DNA of 64,000 nt, taken from the NCBI RefSeq assembly GCF_000003815.2, contig NW_023365886.1:182624-246623 (forward strand), given 5' to 3'. The stretch is from Branchiostoma floridae (taxonomy: Eukaryota > Chordata > Leptocardii > Amphioxiformes > Branchiostomatidae). Numbering within the stretch: the first letter of the stretch is position 1; every line of letters starts with the position of its first letter. The notes beneath the pieces are model-generated. The model saw only the letters and a list, made by a program, of their open reading frames with translations, did not search any database and was not told the origin of the DNA. The translations under genes were made by a program, and so were the position numbers. Of this stretch, positions 13,101 through 28,100 are shown in pieces.

Positions 13101-16100
13101 AATATAGCCTTTGCCTGTCTTTCTTTGGAAGTGGTTGCAAATTGTTCAAGGTCTAAAGCATGCAAGTCATTAGAGATCAAAGATGCACTTGTTTCAACAT
13201 TTCAGGACAAGTGTTAAAATCCATATTTAGCATAATGTGACACATAATCTACAGTAAAATCGTCATGATTATCTGCCATTGATACTTTTTTTATAAATGG
13301 TCAAAGCTTGTTCAAAATCTGAAGAAAAGGATTGAATGTGAGAATAGGTACACTTTTGCATTGACTGTCAATAAGATGAACAAAATTAAAATCATCTTTG
13401 GACCCATGGTCTGTTGTGCATTCTAAGATTATGCCATTTTAGACTGCTTGGCCAAACCTTGTTGAAATAATGGTAATGACTACATCATACATGCGACAAT
13501 CAAAACAAAAATGCTAGATCCTTATCATCTAACAAACTGTCATCTGTAGGGAAATATATTGTAAACTCCAGCATTTGTTCCCTACAGCATGAGTCTACGT
13601 GAGATGATGCGGAGAGCGACCTCAGCAGCGCGTGCGGTCGGCGGGACGTCCCAGGAGGATGGTGACCCCATCCCCACCCTCAACTGGCCTCCCGACCCTC
13701 CCCTGTTCGAGTCAGCAAACTCAGGTAAGTGGAGACATCAGGAGGGAATGTCTGATAGTGGTTTTGTACAAAAACAAAAATACTTTATAGGCATTGTTCT
13801 TGCCAGGCCTTTTCAGCCCATATATAGGGGCCCCTACACTGTAATTTGGATCCCCTATGCTTTGATTTGGATCCCCTATGCTGTAATTTGGATCCCCTAT
13901 GCTGTGATTTGGATCCCCTATGCTGTGATTTTGGCCCCCACACTGTGTTGCAACCAGTGTACTGGTAGGGGAATTTCTGTGCTGTTGTAAGAAATGTAAG
14001 AAATATTAGTGAGTGAGTGAGTTCACTAAATTTTGTCCTCAAAAGTGCAAAAAAAAATAGTTCTGGGGGTTATGAATTAGGATGAATATTAGTGGGAGGA
14101 TTCTCCCCTACAATGCTCACCCCTTTGTCGCATACCATGCGGCTTTGCTGCACTAATATGCCCCTAGGCTGTGAAAAATTCTTGGTGAGAACACTTTTAT
14201 AAATACGTAGCCTGGTATCCATTTGTTTTTACGTAGCCTGGTATCCATCCGTTTTTACTAGATTTTTAGCTCCTGTTTGTTCTTCTGATCACTTTTATGC
14301 AGAATAGCCTTGCAAGCATCTCCATTGAAACTTTTGGCCTTTTTGTCCCATATTCTTCATAGCAGTGTAATAGGGACTGAACTTCTTAATGTTTCCTTGA
14401 ATGCAGTTATTGTGCTGTTATGAGGACTGTATGTCCGTATCCAATCACAACGCTAGTCTGTATTTTAGGCAAGTATTAAAATGCCAAACGTTGCAGACTA
14501 TTCAGCAAGGATTACAAATTAGAGCTACACAATGTAGAACATGCAAGAAAACAATACAAAAGCAAACAGATAAAGTTTTTAAAATCCATCCAGTTACTTG
14601 GGTACTTGTTATGATCTTGTATATCTTACTGGATGTGTAACCTTCATTGCTGTACTGAGCTAGAATAGAATGGATACCAGGCAATAGTAGAGTGGATACC
14701 AGGCTAATACTTATGGTTAGTGTAGGTAAAACAGGAGCTAACCTGTAACTTTACCCCTTGCAGAGGACGACAATGTCAGTCTGTCCACGAATGCCGCGAC
14801 TGCAGGGGGGCTCACGGGGTCTTGTGGTTCTGTTAGTTCGTACTCGTGTGCGAGCTCCGTTGATGAAAATACCGTACTTCCAGCGAGCACAGACGCGGCG
14901 GAGCGGAGCGGCCACGCCCTGTGTATCCTGACCCTGCTGTGCGAGACGCCCGTGCTGAAGCCGTATCTCGTGGATCTCCTGTCCGCTAAGTGAGTGTCTG
15001 TCGGAATAATGGGTTTTACAGAAAGCAGGGTTTTCTTAAAGAGTGGAATAGGGGTGGGTACCAGTAGAGAAAATTCAGGTACTATGAACCTCCTTCACTT
15101 GTTATTTTCTTTGACCAGTATAAAGCCCCCAAAATACGAATGCCTGTTGGTATAATCTGTTCAAAATCCAGTCCACTGATTTTATTCAGGTTTGTTTTTT
15201 CTGAACCGGTCCAACAAGAAAAAACGGATTTGTGTACCAGTACTCACCCCTAGATGGGAACAAGGATGCTGTATCCCAATACATGTCCTCATTATTGCAG
15301 GGCTCGAAATACTGGGTGCATGTGCACCCAGGTGCACCCAAAATTGGAACTGTGCACCCAATTTTTTTCAGTGGGTGCACAGGGTGCACCCAAATATTTT
15401 CTTATGTTTATGTATGGAAAGATATCAAGTATACTAGAATACATCATATTCTTGACATCTAAGTGTTAGAAAGATAATAAAAATGTCTGTCATGTTACTT
15501 GCTTCGGAATTTGATAGCTTGTAACTAAGTTTTGTTATTAGGTTTTTTTACATTCTACTTAAACTTAAGTGGTGCACCCAAAATTTTTTTGGTGCACCCA
15601 ATTTTTTAAGCTGGGCGCACCAGTGCACCTAATCCGAAAAATGAATTTCGAGCCCTGTTATTGTATGGAACAGATCCTCTGACAACCATAAAATTCTGAT
15701 TGACCAGGGATACTACAAAGCCACATGTGGCCGCAGTTTTTAGCTGTGATGACCTGCTGAACATAAATTTCTACCCTTCAACAGGCCTAAAGATGCCTCA
15801 TTTTGACTTGAACTCCTCTGAAACTCAGAACTGTGGAAGGGAAGAACATCATCCCCATTTTGGTCGCTAAGATTCCTTGCAATGCCTGTACACAATTTTT
15901 TCTACTATTCTAGAAAATGAGGGATGAAAAAGATGGATGAAAAAAATGGATGAAAAGAGGGACAGATGGAGGGAGGGACGAAACTGTTGAGGTTGAATGA
16001 AGGAAGGATGGATGGATTCATGCATGGATAGATGGATGGAAGGAAGAAACTTTTTGAAATGTTTATGTTGCTTGAGCTAACACATGTTTACCTGTAGGGA

Positions 16101-19100
16101 TGCCCAGGGCCAGACCCCCTTCATGGCTGCTGTAAGTGGGAGGGCCTACTCTGCAGCACTGGCTATACTGGACACTGCACAGAGGGTGGCAGGCAAGGAC
16201 AACAAGGTAATGTACAACCTAGGTTTTATAAGTTTTTTGAAAATTCACTTGGATGAAAAAATCTGCTCTCCCAAATAGACTTTTCACTGGCCTGATATGT
16301 TTCTTTTCAAATTTTTAGTAAAAAAAGCACTATGATTTCCTCACTCAACTCTGGATGTTGTTAAATGGAGGTCCCGTGTTTGAGGAGAGCCACACCTCAA
16401 GCAAGCCAAGCAATCCGGCACAATTATCAAGAAGAGTAGAGGTCCTTTCTGGTGTGAAAGGATCAAAGAAATTTGTCAGGATATACTATAGGTAGCTTCT
16501 ATTGTTTAGAACAAACCAGTAGTGTTACACATTAAAGTCTATACAATACAAACGAACAAAACAAACAAAAATGGAATGTGTTTTCTCCCAGGATGGCATG
16601 GATAACGAGTTAGCCATGAGCATGATCTACCCACCTGGGTCTAACCTGGATGACTCACCGCTACACGTGCTGTGCTGTAACGACACCTGCAGTTTCACCT
16701 GGACAGGTGCTGAACATATCAACCAGGTGAGAAGTATTTCAATTTATTATCATATTTAATAAAGGAGACTCTTTATACACAAGAAATGTATACGTATAAA
16801 GATTGTAGGGGCATCTTTGCTGGATAGTTTTAAAGAATATATGCAGATGGATTGTAATAGCTAGGTGTGACAGGTCGTTCAGTGTATTATAACCAGCTGC
16901 TGCCGCGCTGCGTGCCTGTGAAGCTGGTGTGTTACGCCGAAGGGCTGTTATACCAATGCAGACTATACCGATAGAGATACAGGTGTGGGGAAGACAGTTA
17001 AATATAGATTTTGGGCCTTCTGGCTTGTGATCATGTTTTGAATATTCATTAATTGAATGTCATATTTTTTTCCCCAGGATATTTTTGAGTGTCGTACATG
17101 TGGCCTGGTGGGAACTCTGTGCTGCTGTACTGAATGTGCACGGGTCTGTCATAAGGGACATGACTGCAAGTGAGTACTACACATAATCTGAACACTTGAA
17201 TTAAGATACAAGCATTTTACACAATTATAGTTAAACTTTGTAGGACAATCTTTGATAAAGGCCATCTTTCCTAGAACTTAAAACCGCTGCAAAGATTTTT
17301 CCGACTACAGTATTTGGCACTACCGCGAACACTCCACTTTCCCGCTAACGCAAAATTAAATCACCACGAACTTAAATGCATGTACAGTAACTGTAACTAT
17401 TTTTCCAGGCTGAAGCGGACGTCCCCCACGGCGTACTGCGACTGTTGGGAGAAGTGTAAGTGTAAGGCGCTGATCGCGGGACAGCAGACGTCACGATTGG
17501 ACCTCCTGAACAGGCTCATCAACGATACCGACCTGGTCACACAGCCTAACAGCAGGTCAGGGACAGTTACTGAAGTCGTTCATGTTTTAAAAAAGGAATA
17601 CGTGCCAACACTTGAATCAACAATGGTGTGGCCTCAAGATGGAAGATTTTAGGGATTACATGCTGGGACCGCATCTCAATCTTGAAGTATGGATTAGAGT
17701 CAGACAAAACATCAATCTGTACAAAAACCTCCTAACCACGGTAAAGAAAAGTGAGGTAGTGCAGCCACAGTCATTGGACTAGCTAAAGCTTTCATGCAAG
17801 GAACTGTCCGTGGAGGTGTCAATGCACATTACATATTTCTTCAGAATCCAGTACTGTTATCCAAAACACATGAGTGGCTCCATTAGCCTTGTTTTGTAAT
17901 GAACAGAGAAGTGTAAGCAATAGAAAAGATGGGAGGACAATATCAGAGAATGGACAGGCAGGACACTAAGTTAAACACTGCAAAACACAGAAAACTGCTT
18001 GGTTTAGAAAACTGGTTGCCGGATCTTCTGTTGTACCCCAAAGGTCAAACAGTTAGACTAAGAGTTATATGAGTTGAAAAGGGTAGAAAGTTGAAAGCAT
18101 CATTTTCACAAATGCTGTCCTTCTGTTTCCCCAGAGGAGAGAACGTACTGCTGTTCCTGGTACAGACAGTGGCGAGACAGATCGTAGAACAGCGCCAATA
18201 CCGCCCGCTACGCAGAACCGACTCCAGAACCGCTGCACGCAAACCCATCGGTGAGGAAGGTAGGTCCACTGCTGTGGGCTTGCAAAGAAAACAGTTTATC
18301 AATATGCAAATAGAATAGTTTACGCAAAGCAGTTTTTTTTTTTTTTAACTTTTGAGCTTTTGATGTTCTTAATCTTATCCTGCAAGGTTGATACTATTGT
18401 TTTCATAGTTAAGTGCTAGTCTTTTCAGTGATACAATCTTAGATACTCAAAAAGGCACTCTTGCAATTTGCTGACATTTAAGAAAGAAATGTAGTTGCAG
18501 TTTGGCAGGCATGGCATTATGAATTGTACATTGCAACCACAGAAAAATGTATTTTGTGTCCTGTACGTCCTAATACTTCCACATCTAGTTGAACACATTG
18601 TTCTGTTATTTTATATACTGTTTTGTTTTGAAGTTTTGATAGATATCCTTTTTTTGTTCTTTTCATGAGGACTAGCACAGCTAATACTATATGGCCACAT
18701 TTCCAAACTGGGGCCTGGATTGTATGTTACAGAAATGAGGAATGACTTATGCTCATGACTGATTTCATTATGTTCTATGTGTTTTGTCTTTTTTTTTAAA
18801 GCTGCTGGGCCCTAGTTTTAAAATGTGACTGCAGTCTTTACATTCATGTATATTTGTGTGTAGTCAAAGCAGTGAAATGTTAAAAAATGTGAAGCCAGTC
18901 CCAAGATTGATTTTAAGTGCTATTTTCCAGACCCAGACATGCCCGACCACGACCTGGAGCCCCCGCGGTTCTGTCGCATGGCGCTGGAGCGAATCCTGCA
19001 GGACTGGAAGGCTGTGAAGGCCATGATCACGAGCGAGTGCCCCGGACGGGACCGCCGGTCACCCATCCCAGACCTGCTACCCGAGGAACAGGTTTATCTG

Positions 19101-22100
19101 GACCAACAGAGTGGGACTAACAAACTGGACAGTTTTACTCACTGTCTACTGGTCAAGTGTAGTGTGGAGGTAGGTCAATCAGAACTGTTGGAATTCATTG
19201 ATTTTGTCTTCAAAGTTGATTCTCTTTTTGTTTAATGTATTGTTTACACTGTCGTTGCTTAAAACAGATATGTCACCAAGAGAACAACACTTCTAAAGAA
19301 TTCAGAAATAGAGAAATGAATAAAGAAGGAGACACACATCTTCAGATTGAATTGTATCATCTTGGTACCAAACTTAAGCGGTCTGAAAAAGTTGAACTTG
19401 TTCTCAGAACTAAATGTTCACGGTGGCAAGAGGTGCGCGTAAAAAAGTTGGAGAATTATTTATTATCGGTATTTATCAGTTCACGTTACAGGCGTCACCG
19501 TGAAAATTGTGAACATAAGTACTGTTGAAAAATCAGGAATTACTGTAGTAAAAGATGGTCGATATCGGATTCAGAGCTTGAAATACACATTCAAGTTGTA
19601 CCCTTTGTAGACTGTATAAAACCTTGAAAACAACTTTTCAGACTAAAAGATATAATGCTTTGCATATTGTAGCATAAAGGAAAACATTCTTTGGAGCCTT
19701 GTGTATGAAGAACATTATCCCCCCACATTCATACTTTCCACATGGAGTTGTATAATCTAAACTCTTCTTACTACTTGTACAGATGTTGGACACCCTGCTG
19801 AGTACGTTGATACGTGAGCTACAGAACGACACCGTAGCAGGAAGGAAGGAAGAAGCCACCAAGATCTCCAGACGTTTCATACGCTCCGTGGCACGGGTGT
19901 TTGTCGTGCTTAGTGTCGGCATGACGCCTGGCAAAAAGAAAAGGTACAAAGAAATATATTGAAAGTTTGATTTTAAGCTGTGAGACCTATTTTCCCTCTT
20001 AACTCCAGTGTAAATAAGTACCTAGCATAAGATAGTATCAAAAGCTGGCAGAGGAGTGAAGCCGGCCTAGAAGAGTGTTTCCTTACATGGCAAATGTACA
20101 CCTCTTGGCTGACTACACTCCTTGGCCAGTTTGGTACTATCTTGTGCCATTGTAGGATCTGCTTGAAGATAAGCTTTGTCCCACAGATAGCATGGTACAT
20201 TGAGGTCTTGTGTTTGAGGAGAGCCACACCTCAAGCATGTTAAAGTCCCACCACATATATTGAAAGAGTAAGGGGCCTTCCTTGTGTGAGTGAATCAAAT
20301 AAATCAGCCTGGATATGTAGCTTGTACTGTTCAGTGCAGACCCGGTGTGTAATGCAAGCTAATGGGTATGCAGTACAAAGAAATACTGCTAGAAGGCGTT
20401 TGCTCAATTTGAAGCCAAATCAAGACCATAAAGCACTGCAAACATTTGTTTATCTCAGGGTTCTAGCCAGCATCCGCCCTTCGTCCTTTGGCGGAATTTT
20501 GCTGCTTTGAGCAGGCAACAATTTTGCCCATATTGTCCTCTGTGACAGACAAAAATCGGCTTGTTAAGATATTAATTAAACCAAGCTGAGTCTACCAGCA
20601 AAACTTGCCCCTCAAAATAAAGGAAATAGAGTTGCACATGGTCTAGATTTCAAAATTTTTGGACCCGGACTCCCCTAGGATCGTAGCGACTTCCATTCAA
20701 AATCCTGGGGGCAGAAAAAAATTCAGGCTAGCTAGAACACTGGTTTATCTCAAGACAAAATGTAACTGACAGTCCATTTTTTCCCCAGCTCACTTCCGTC
20801 ACAACCGCTGATGAAATGTCGCCACGCTTTCCAAGCCCTCATTAACCTCGCCATCGAAGAACTGTGCCAAACAGCCGAGTCCCTCATCACCCCCGTTCGC
20901 ATGGGAGTGGTACGCCCCACTGCCCCCTTCTCATTGGTCAGTGCCAACATAGATGCAGTCCAGGTGAGGAAAGCTCACTCCTCATTGGTCAGTATGTCTC
21001 TTTTGTTCTTATTTGATTGGCCAATACACAAATTTAACCATTATGATAGTTTGTCATTGGTCATTAGGATTTCTTTTTAACATCTCTTGATTAGTTGCAT
21101 GTTTCAAGAGATCACATCCTATGAGGGTACTGTTTTTGGTTTTGTTTATGTTTTTGCACCTTTAACTCAAGATACTTTTGATAGATTTGTGTCAATGTTG
21201 GTATGTGTGTAGTTATTGAGATCCCAAAGAAGAGTGGTGATTTGGGGCCCCTAGCTTCTTTTTTCAGGCATTGCAGGAGTACAGTCAGTACCCCTTTTCT
21301 ACACATTTATATTATTAAGTGGGAAGGCCCACAAAGAGCCACATAGGTTTCATGCCCCCTAAATGCTATTTTCCCTGTATTGTCACATTGTTTTTATTGT
21401 TTATATGAATGCAAATGAGCAAAAACCAAAGTATTGTGGTCTGCCTGGTGAAGTCAATGACCCCTGGCTTGGGCATAATAAAATGCATGAAAACTTTTCA
21501 CAGAAGTATATATGGTCTTTGCTTTCTTGTTTTTAGGGAAGCGAAGAACTTTTCAACGTGGAACCACTCCCGCCGCGGCCGTCGTCTGCGGACCCCCCAC
21601 GGGTATCTCAGGTGTCGTACTCGCGACAGCCCCAGGGAACCAGCCAATCAGATCGCTCGAGGGAGAGAGAGGAAGAGGAACATGACGTAGTGGTGGCAGA
21701 TGTGGAGGAGGTATGGATGGGTATTTTATTATCCACATTTCCTAATATATGTGCATGCACTCGCCATACGAGGTATTTTCAGCACCAAGGACAGCGGCCT
21801 ACTAGGAAACAAATATTAGCTAGTGTTACATCGAAGGGCGGTTATACTGGCTAAATAGATAAAGATACAGATACAGAAACAGCAAATAGTAATACATTGG
21901 AATGTGCTTGTTTTAAGTATTATTTCTGCTGCTTCTCAAATGCAGTCTGCAACTTTTTTAATGTAAGGAAAAGTTGGACATCACCATTATTTTGATACAG
22001 ATTACAAAATACCCTATTCTTGTACTCAATACTAAGTTACATTATTTTTTACTTCTTTAGATATAAGAATGTATATGGGAATCTTTATAGTATACTGGAA

Positions 22101-25100
22101 ACAGAAGTGTGCTGTTGTTTAGAGTCATTTCAGTAGCAACCTTCATGGCAACAGGACTACAGCAATAGTCTTATACTTCTTTGAATCATAGATCTTGTTC
22201 TTTTTATGATACCATAAAATAGAAATCATGGAAAACTGAAAAGATTAATTTTGTAGTTAGCTTTGAATTCATCCTTTTTGTAACTTCTTCAATCCCAATA
22301 TGATATATTTTCTTTGCAAACATACTTCTTCTTTACTCGATAGTATACGTACATTTAGCCTTAGTCTGGTCTAATCTGGAAAGTCTTGTCTACCTGTTTT
22401 CATATCATATGTGTATTTATTTGCATGTTAGCTATAATTTTCCTTCTGTAAAATTATTTATCAATAAAATCAATTCTCAATGAAATGAATGATTTAAAAG
22501 AAAGACATGAGAATGTCTATCCTGAAGATACTGACAAACGTCATATAGTTTCAAAACAATGAAATTACTGAATGTATGGATGTTTTCAGGTTGAGGTTGT
22601 AGAGGGTGTGGTAGGGGAGGAGGATCGTCACGATGAGTCCAGTCACCATGGAGACCAGCAGATGGACCATGCTGAGGAGCAGCACGGAGAAAGCAGGGCT
22701 GATGATCACCATGACGATGAAGGTTGGTCATCTGATTGGTTGAGAAAAGAAGCCATTTCAAAGAGTTCTCCACTGTATTTGGTAGGTAAAGGAAAAATAC
22801 TGTCCCGTAGTATTTAGAGGCCATAGGGTCAGTGGGTTTGTTATCCACAGTGTCTAGGGTATGGTATTGGAAGGTGGAGGTCCCAACGTCTAGCTAGGAT
22901 AGTAGGAATTAAACTAGTCACCTCTCGATCTTGTGTCCACTGGCAGATTCTCTTAATCATTTGATGCCACAAACTTTGACCCCTCAACGACGTTCAGTTG
23001 TATACATTGTAGAGATTAAGGATTAGATAAAGTGGATTCTCAATTGTTTTCATCTACATACAGAAGAGAAAGAACTGGAGTTGGTTTACCCCCTTCAAAT
23101 TGATTTTTTTGTACTTGTTGCAGCTGGAAATGAAAGTGACATGGACCTGGACCTGCTGGCTGAAAGTGAGAGTGACAGCGAGAGTAACCATAGCAACCAG
23201 GACAATGCCAGCGGCAGACGCAGTGTGGTCACTGCAGCAACAGCAGGGTCCGAGACAGGTATGAGGTTTCTACTGTAATAAACATTTTGTGCTTTCATGT
23301 TTGCAGTGAAGTTTGGGTGCACAGTTACAGAGTGTATGGACAACTAGGAAAGAACTGTAAGAGAAAGCTGTTCCAGAATTTTCAAACAGTTACTTACAGA
23401 GCACAGAGTACTATGCATTGTTGTAACTTAAGTCAACTTGGGCAATGGCCAAGTGGGTAGAGTGTTTGCCTTGCATTCTGTTGGTCGTGAGTTCGATCTC
23501 CGACCTATTCATGCCCAAGACTTAAAAATGGTTCATGCTAGTATTTGAGAAAGAGTGTAGTTAAACACACAGACCACTACTAGTGGACTAGCCCCCAGCT
23601 GTAGTGCCTACAGAAAGTTGTGTGGCCCAGGGATACAGGAACAGAGATAGGCACTGCCCGATGCGCCATTTGGTTTGCATCAAAGGAATCTGTTTGGTGG
23701 AGTATCCGACGTCCATTGCCGTTTATACAATGAATACTATCTTCAATCTAAGCTTTTAAAACTATGTTGTGTTACATGTACCTTGAAGGTGCTGGTAGCG
23801 TTGCAGCATACTTCTCCGAGGAAGACTCCTCGTCCAATCAGGACGAAGAAGAAAGCGAGGAGAGCGAGAACGAAGAGGAGAACAACAGCATCGCGAACGA
23901 GCTCCCCGACGAGCAGCTGGAGCGAGTGACCACGCCCGGCAACCAGGGTAGCAACACGTCCCAGGCTCCGACGGCGCTGCAGTGGGCCGTCCGACAGCCT
24001 CCCCCGCGTACCCCCGCCACCACCAGTTCTACTCCTGCTACTGCTACTTGTAAGGATGGACACAGAGTTATACTCATGGCTTTCAGTTTCAATGCACATT
24101 GTACCTTATGCCAAAAAGTAGTTACTCAAGCAATTGGATAGTGTTTTGGAAACAGTCAGACGTTTCAACTTCCAGTTGCTTGAGTAACTACTTTTTGGCA
24201 AATCTTATTACCTGGATGTCTAACCTACATAGACGCACATTGTACCTTGTACATGGATGTAGAACTGCTCAATACAGTTCTTTTTATTCATAAGTACTAC
24301 TAGGCAATGTTTTTGTTTGCAAAAGAAGTTTGAAAATTAGTGGTTTTTAATCTTATACAGTCAAACTTCCCTAAGAAGACCACCAGGGGAACCTATAGAT
24401 TCTGGTCTTCTTAGATGAGTGGTCTTCTTATAGAAAAAGAAGAGTGACAAGATATGACAGACAATCCAAATATTCAGGAGTCAAGATTTGAACATCCCAT
24501 GTTTTTGTAGTGTAACCATTACTTAACAACAGAAAGGGAAGATGAAAATATGTGAAGAGATCTTCTCTGAAGTCCTACATGGTCGCAGTCAAACTAGTTG
24601 TACTTCATTCCCACAGTCTAACAGTGAAGTATTGTGCTACATCTTAAGAGTTATGCTGGCATAGTCCTCCAACCAACAAAAGTCCTAAGATTATAGTAAC
24701 AAGCCTAAGACCCTGAAACAACTTAAAACCAAGGGAATCATTGTGTTTCTTTACTTGAGGTGCATTTATGTATTGTAGATCCATGGACTAATAGTTACAA
24801 TGAATTGAAACAATTTGTTTATTCCCACCAGCTCAAGGTGGCCTGATCTACATCGACCCCTCCACGCTACGTCGCACAACAACTGTCACCACGACGCCGT
24901 CCACGTCCGTAACCACGGATACCAGCTCCTCCCAGACAGTCTCCACCACGGCCAGTTCGCTGGCGCGTGCGTTCAGCATCGTGATCCGACAGATTGCGGA
25001 CCTGATGAGCATGTTACCTGACTATCCTGCCGTGGCACCGCTGCCCAAACCTCTGCCCATCACCTACCAGGATACTTTGGATCTGCAGGTGGGGTAGTGT

Positions 25101-28100
25101 TCTGGGAGGGTTCAAAATCCTTTTGTTGCCTATCGTGTAGGGCTGTGTACCTCAATCGAAATTCATGTACATGTAGAGGTATTGGGGTTTAGGTACTGGA
25201 CCTGGTCTAGACTTGTACCTAAACAAGTTTGGCCAAGTTAAACATGTGGCAAACTGTCTTTTTTAGTGGCAAATCTGTGATGATATATTTGAAGGTCAAA
25301 ACAATTTTTCCCAACTTTTCTTCATTTTCAACTGTAAGGTTATGACACATGATCTGCCTGCCTTTAGTTTTAAATGTTGTCTAGAGTTTTAGTTTGTCTA
25401 GGTACAGGTTTAGGTATAGCAATGTTTAGATCCAGACCTTTGCCTAAACAATTTTACAGATACAAGTACAGGTGAAAGCTACATGTAGGTTGCCCATGAA
25501 CATTTCAGGTTGCCGCAGGTCAAAAAGGCCCTTATCTCGAGCTCTGCAATGGAATTCTATTCCCCTTTTTAAGTCGAGCACTGATCTAATGTAACAGCAT
25601 AGGTGCTGATTTTCTGTGCACACAGCAGTAGGCTGCACGCTTGTTCAGTGGTCATTGGGTCTAACAATTGCATGCAGACTTTTTCTTTGGCAAGGTTTTG
25701 TCTTTTTGAAAGCAAGATAACTCAGTGACTTGTACAAGTTGTAGAGTCTCAGTTGTTTAACTCAGGTTATTATCACTAAAATGCTGTATTTTTTTCCCTA
25801 CAGATGTATGTTGAGATGCACCTGCGCTGTACCTGGGACTGGCTCATCACAGTCATGGACTCCACAGAGGCCCAGCTACGCTACGGTTCCGCCCTGGCCA
25901 ACTCCTCGGACCCAAACCACCCCACCCACCCGCTGTACTCCCAACAGAACCGCCGCCGGGACCGTGCCGCTCGAATGGAGGATACACTGCGCCCGTTTGA
26001 GAGCCGACGTCGCGGGAGGATCATCCCAGGCAGTCTGGCGGATGCGAGCGCGACTCGGCGTGACTTCATGACGTACGCGCTGTCTCTGATGCGCTCGCAC
26101 CACGACGAACACTCTGGGATCTTACCTGTGCTGGATGTGTCTGCGCTTAAACACGTGGCGTACGTTCTTGACGCACTGGTCTACTACATGAAGTCTGGGT
26201 CGGAAGGGGGAGCGGAGAGTGCGAACATACGCGATTCGATCAGCGTCGATTTCTATGACGACAACGATAATGATGAAAATGACGAGGAGGTTGCCACCCA
26301 CACTGCTCTTATGGAAACAGACAGTATGGACAGCGATACGATACCGAGTAGTACAGGACGGAAACATCCATTTTTCCAGAGGTCAGAATCGACGACCTTC
26401 CTCGGCTGCCCGCCGCCAGATCCTTTCGAACTTCCCCTAGCGGAAGCACTCCCATTGGCCGAGCAGCCCCATCTGCTACAGCCAAACGCCCGCCGCGAAC
26501 AACTCTTCGGTCGGCCGCGCCAGATCATCAGCCAATCGGGTGCAAGTGCAGCGTTAGAACGTAGCGTTGTGGAAGTTTTACCGACTCACCTTGGACTCAA
26601 CCCGCACAGGAATAGTGCGTTCACCCCTGTTGCTAGGAGACCAAATGAGCCGACGCCCGGCCCTTCTGACGTATCACTAGACCTAAGAACTCAACCCTCT
26701 GCCCGCTCCGAAACTCACGACCAAAACAGGAGCGAGCTTCTAGTGGGAGGCCACGGTGGGGCGGAGCCTTCTGTAGGCATGGAAACGGGAGCTTCCATTG
26801 AGCACGGAGGGAGGGACTATGTTGGGGCGACTGTCACAGTGGACACTTCTCACCTACAGACCATTCCACCTCCATCCAGGTAGGATTTGTTTTCAGAATT
26901 TGAGATAAGCGTTTTAGCAAGCTAGAGATCTTGGCAAGACCAATTTCTGTTGTTAAAGTAAAGTAAAGGTATAGAATGTTGTCCTCTAATGCAAAGAAGC
27001 ATAATCCTGGGCTGAGAAAAATTTTCATTTCCAGACAAGCATACAGTTGCTGTAAATGCAGTTTTCGCGTTGCAAATTTGCCGTGGACTTTAAACCACCA
27101 CAAACATTTTTCCATGGCTGTAAGAGACTACAGTGTAGGATGCTACTGCGAACTTAAAACCAAGTTGGGAACAGTCCCTTTTCCCGCTACCACAAAATTA
27201 AATCCCAGCATCTTTAACAGTATATTTTTGTGTGTTGAGTTCTTCAACCTTCTCTCTGCTTCCTGAATGTATCACTGATCCGAAATTGGTGCAAAAGGGA
27301 CACCGCAGCAGCAAACAGGTTAAAATACAAAAGTTTAACCCCTGTGGCTTCCCATACAATGGAACTAACAACTTAAAACATCCCCCTCCAAATGTTTTTA
27401 GAAGTACTTACAAACCCTTTTGTATCCTCCAGCTTACAGAACATGCTGGGGTACATTACCCATGACTCCCTACTGGGGCGCTGGCGGCTTTGTCTGGAGC
27501 TGTTTGGCCGCGTGTTTCTGGACGACGTGGGGGCCGAACCGGGCTCTGTTCTCACCGAACTCGGAGGCTTTGAGGTGAAGCAGGCCAAGTTCAGGAGAGA
27601 GATGGAGAAACTGAGGAACTCACAGCAGAGGGATCTCACTCTAGAGGTACAGTTTTATGCTGGTTTTACTTCCTATTGTGCTACTAATTGTGTAAAGCAA
27701 AGAACAAGTCAAGAAAAGATGTCCTTTTTCTATGGCTAACTAGATGCATATTATTTTACTTGAAAGAAAGAAGAAATTTATTTCTGTAAGTCCACAACAG
27801 AAGCTGCATAGAAATTGAATTCTACAGGTGCCTTGGAAGAAAGGCTGGATCAAAATGTGACCTGCAAATTCTAGGTTATTTCAAACATTGTTTTTAAACG
27901 CAATTACCACAAGAATTTAGAGTTGATATTATTAAGCGTGGTGTGAATACTACCCAAATGCTGCTTACTCCTGTCAGGGATCCCAGCAGCAGTGTAATCA
28001 AATACTTGTCACAACTCAACTACTTCTTCTACCATTGACTGTCTTATTCCTGGTCAGCTCTCTCTGAAAGTGTGTTGAGTTAACGTACATGTAACAATTA

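Noticed and set aside
23440-23515. Possible functional tRNA gene
   Set aside because: A and B boxes are present, but acceptor and anticodon stems do not pair well and a second copy with the same tail shows it is a SINE.
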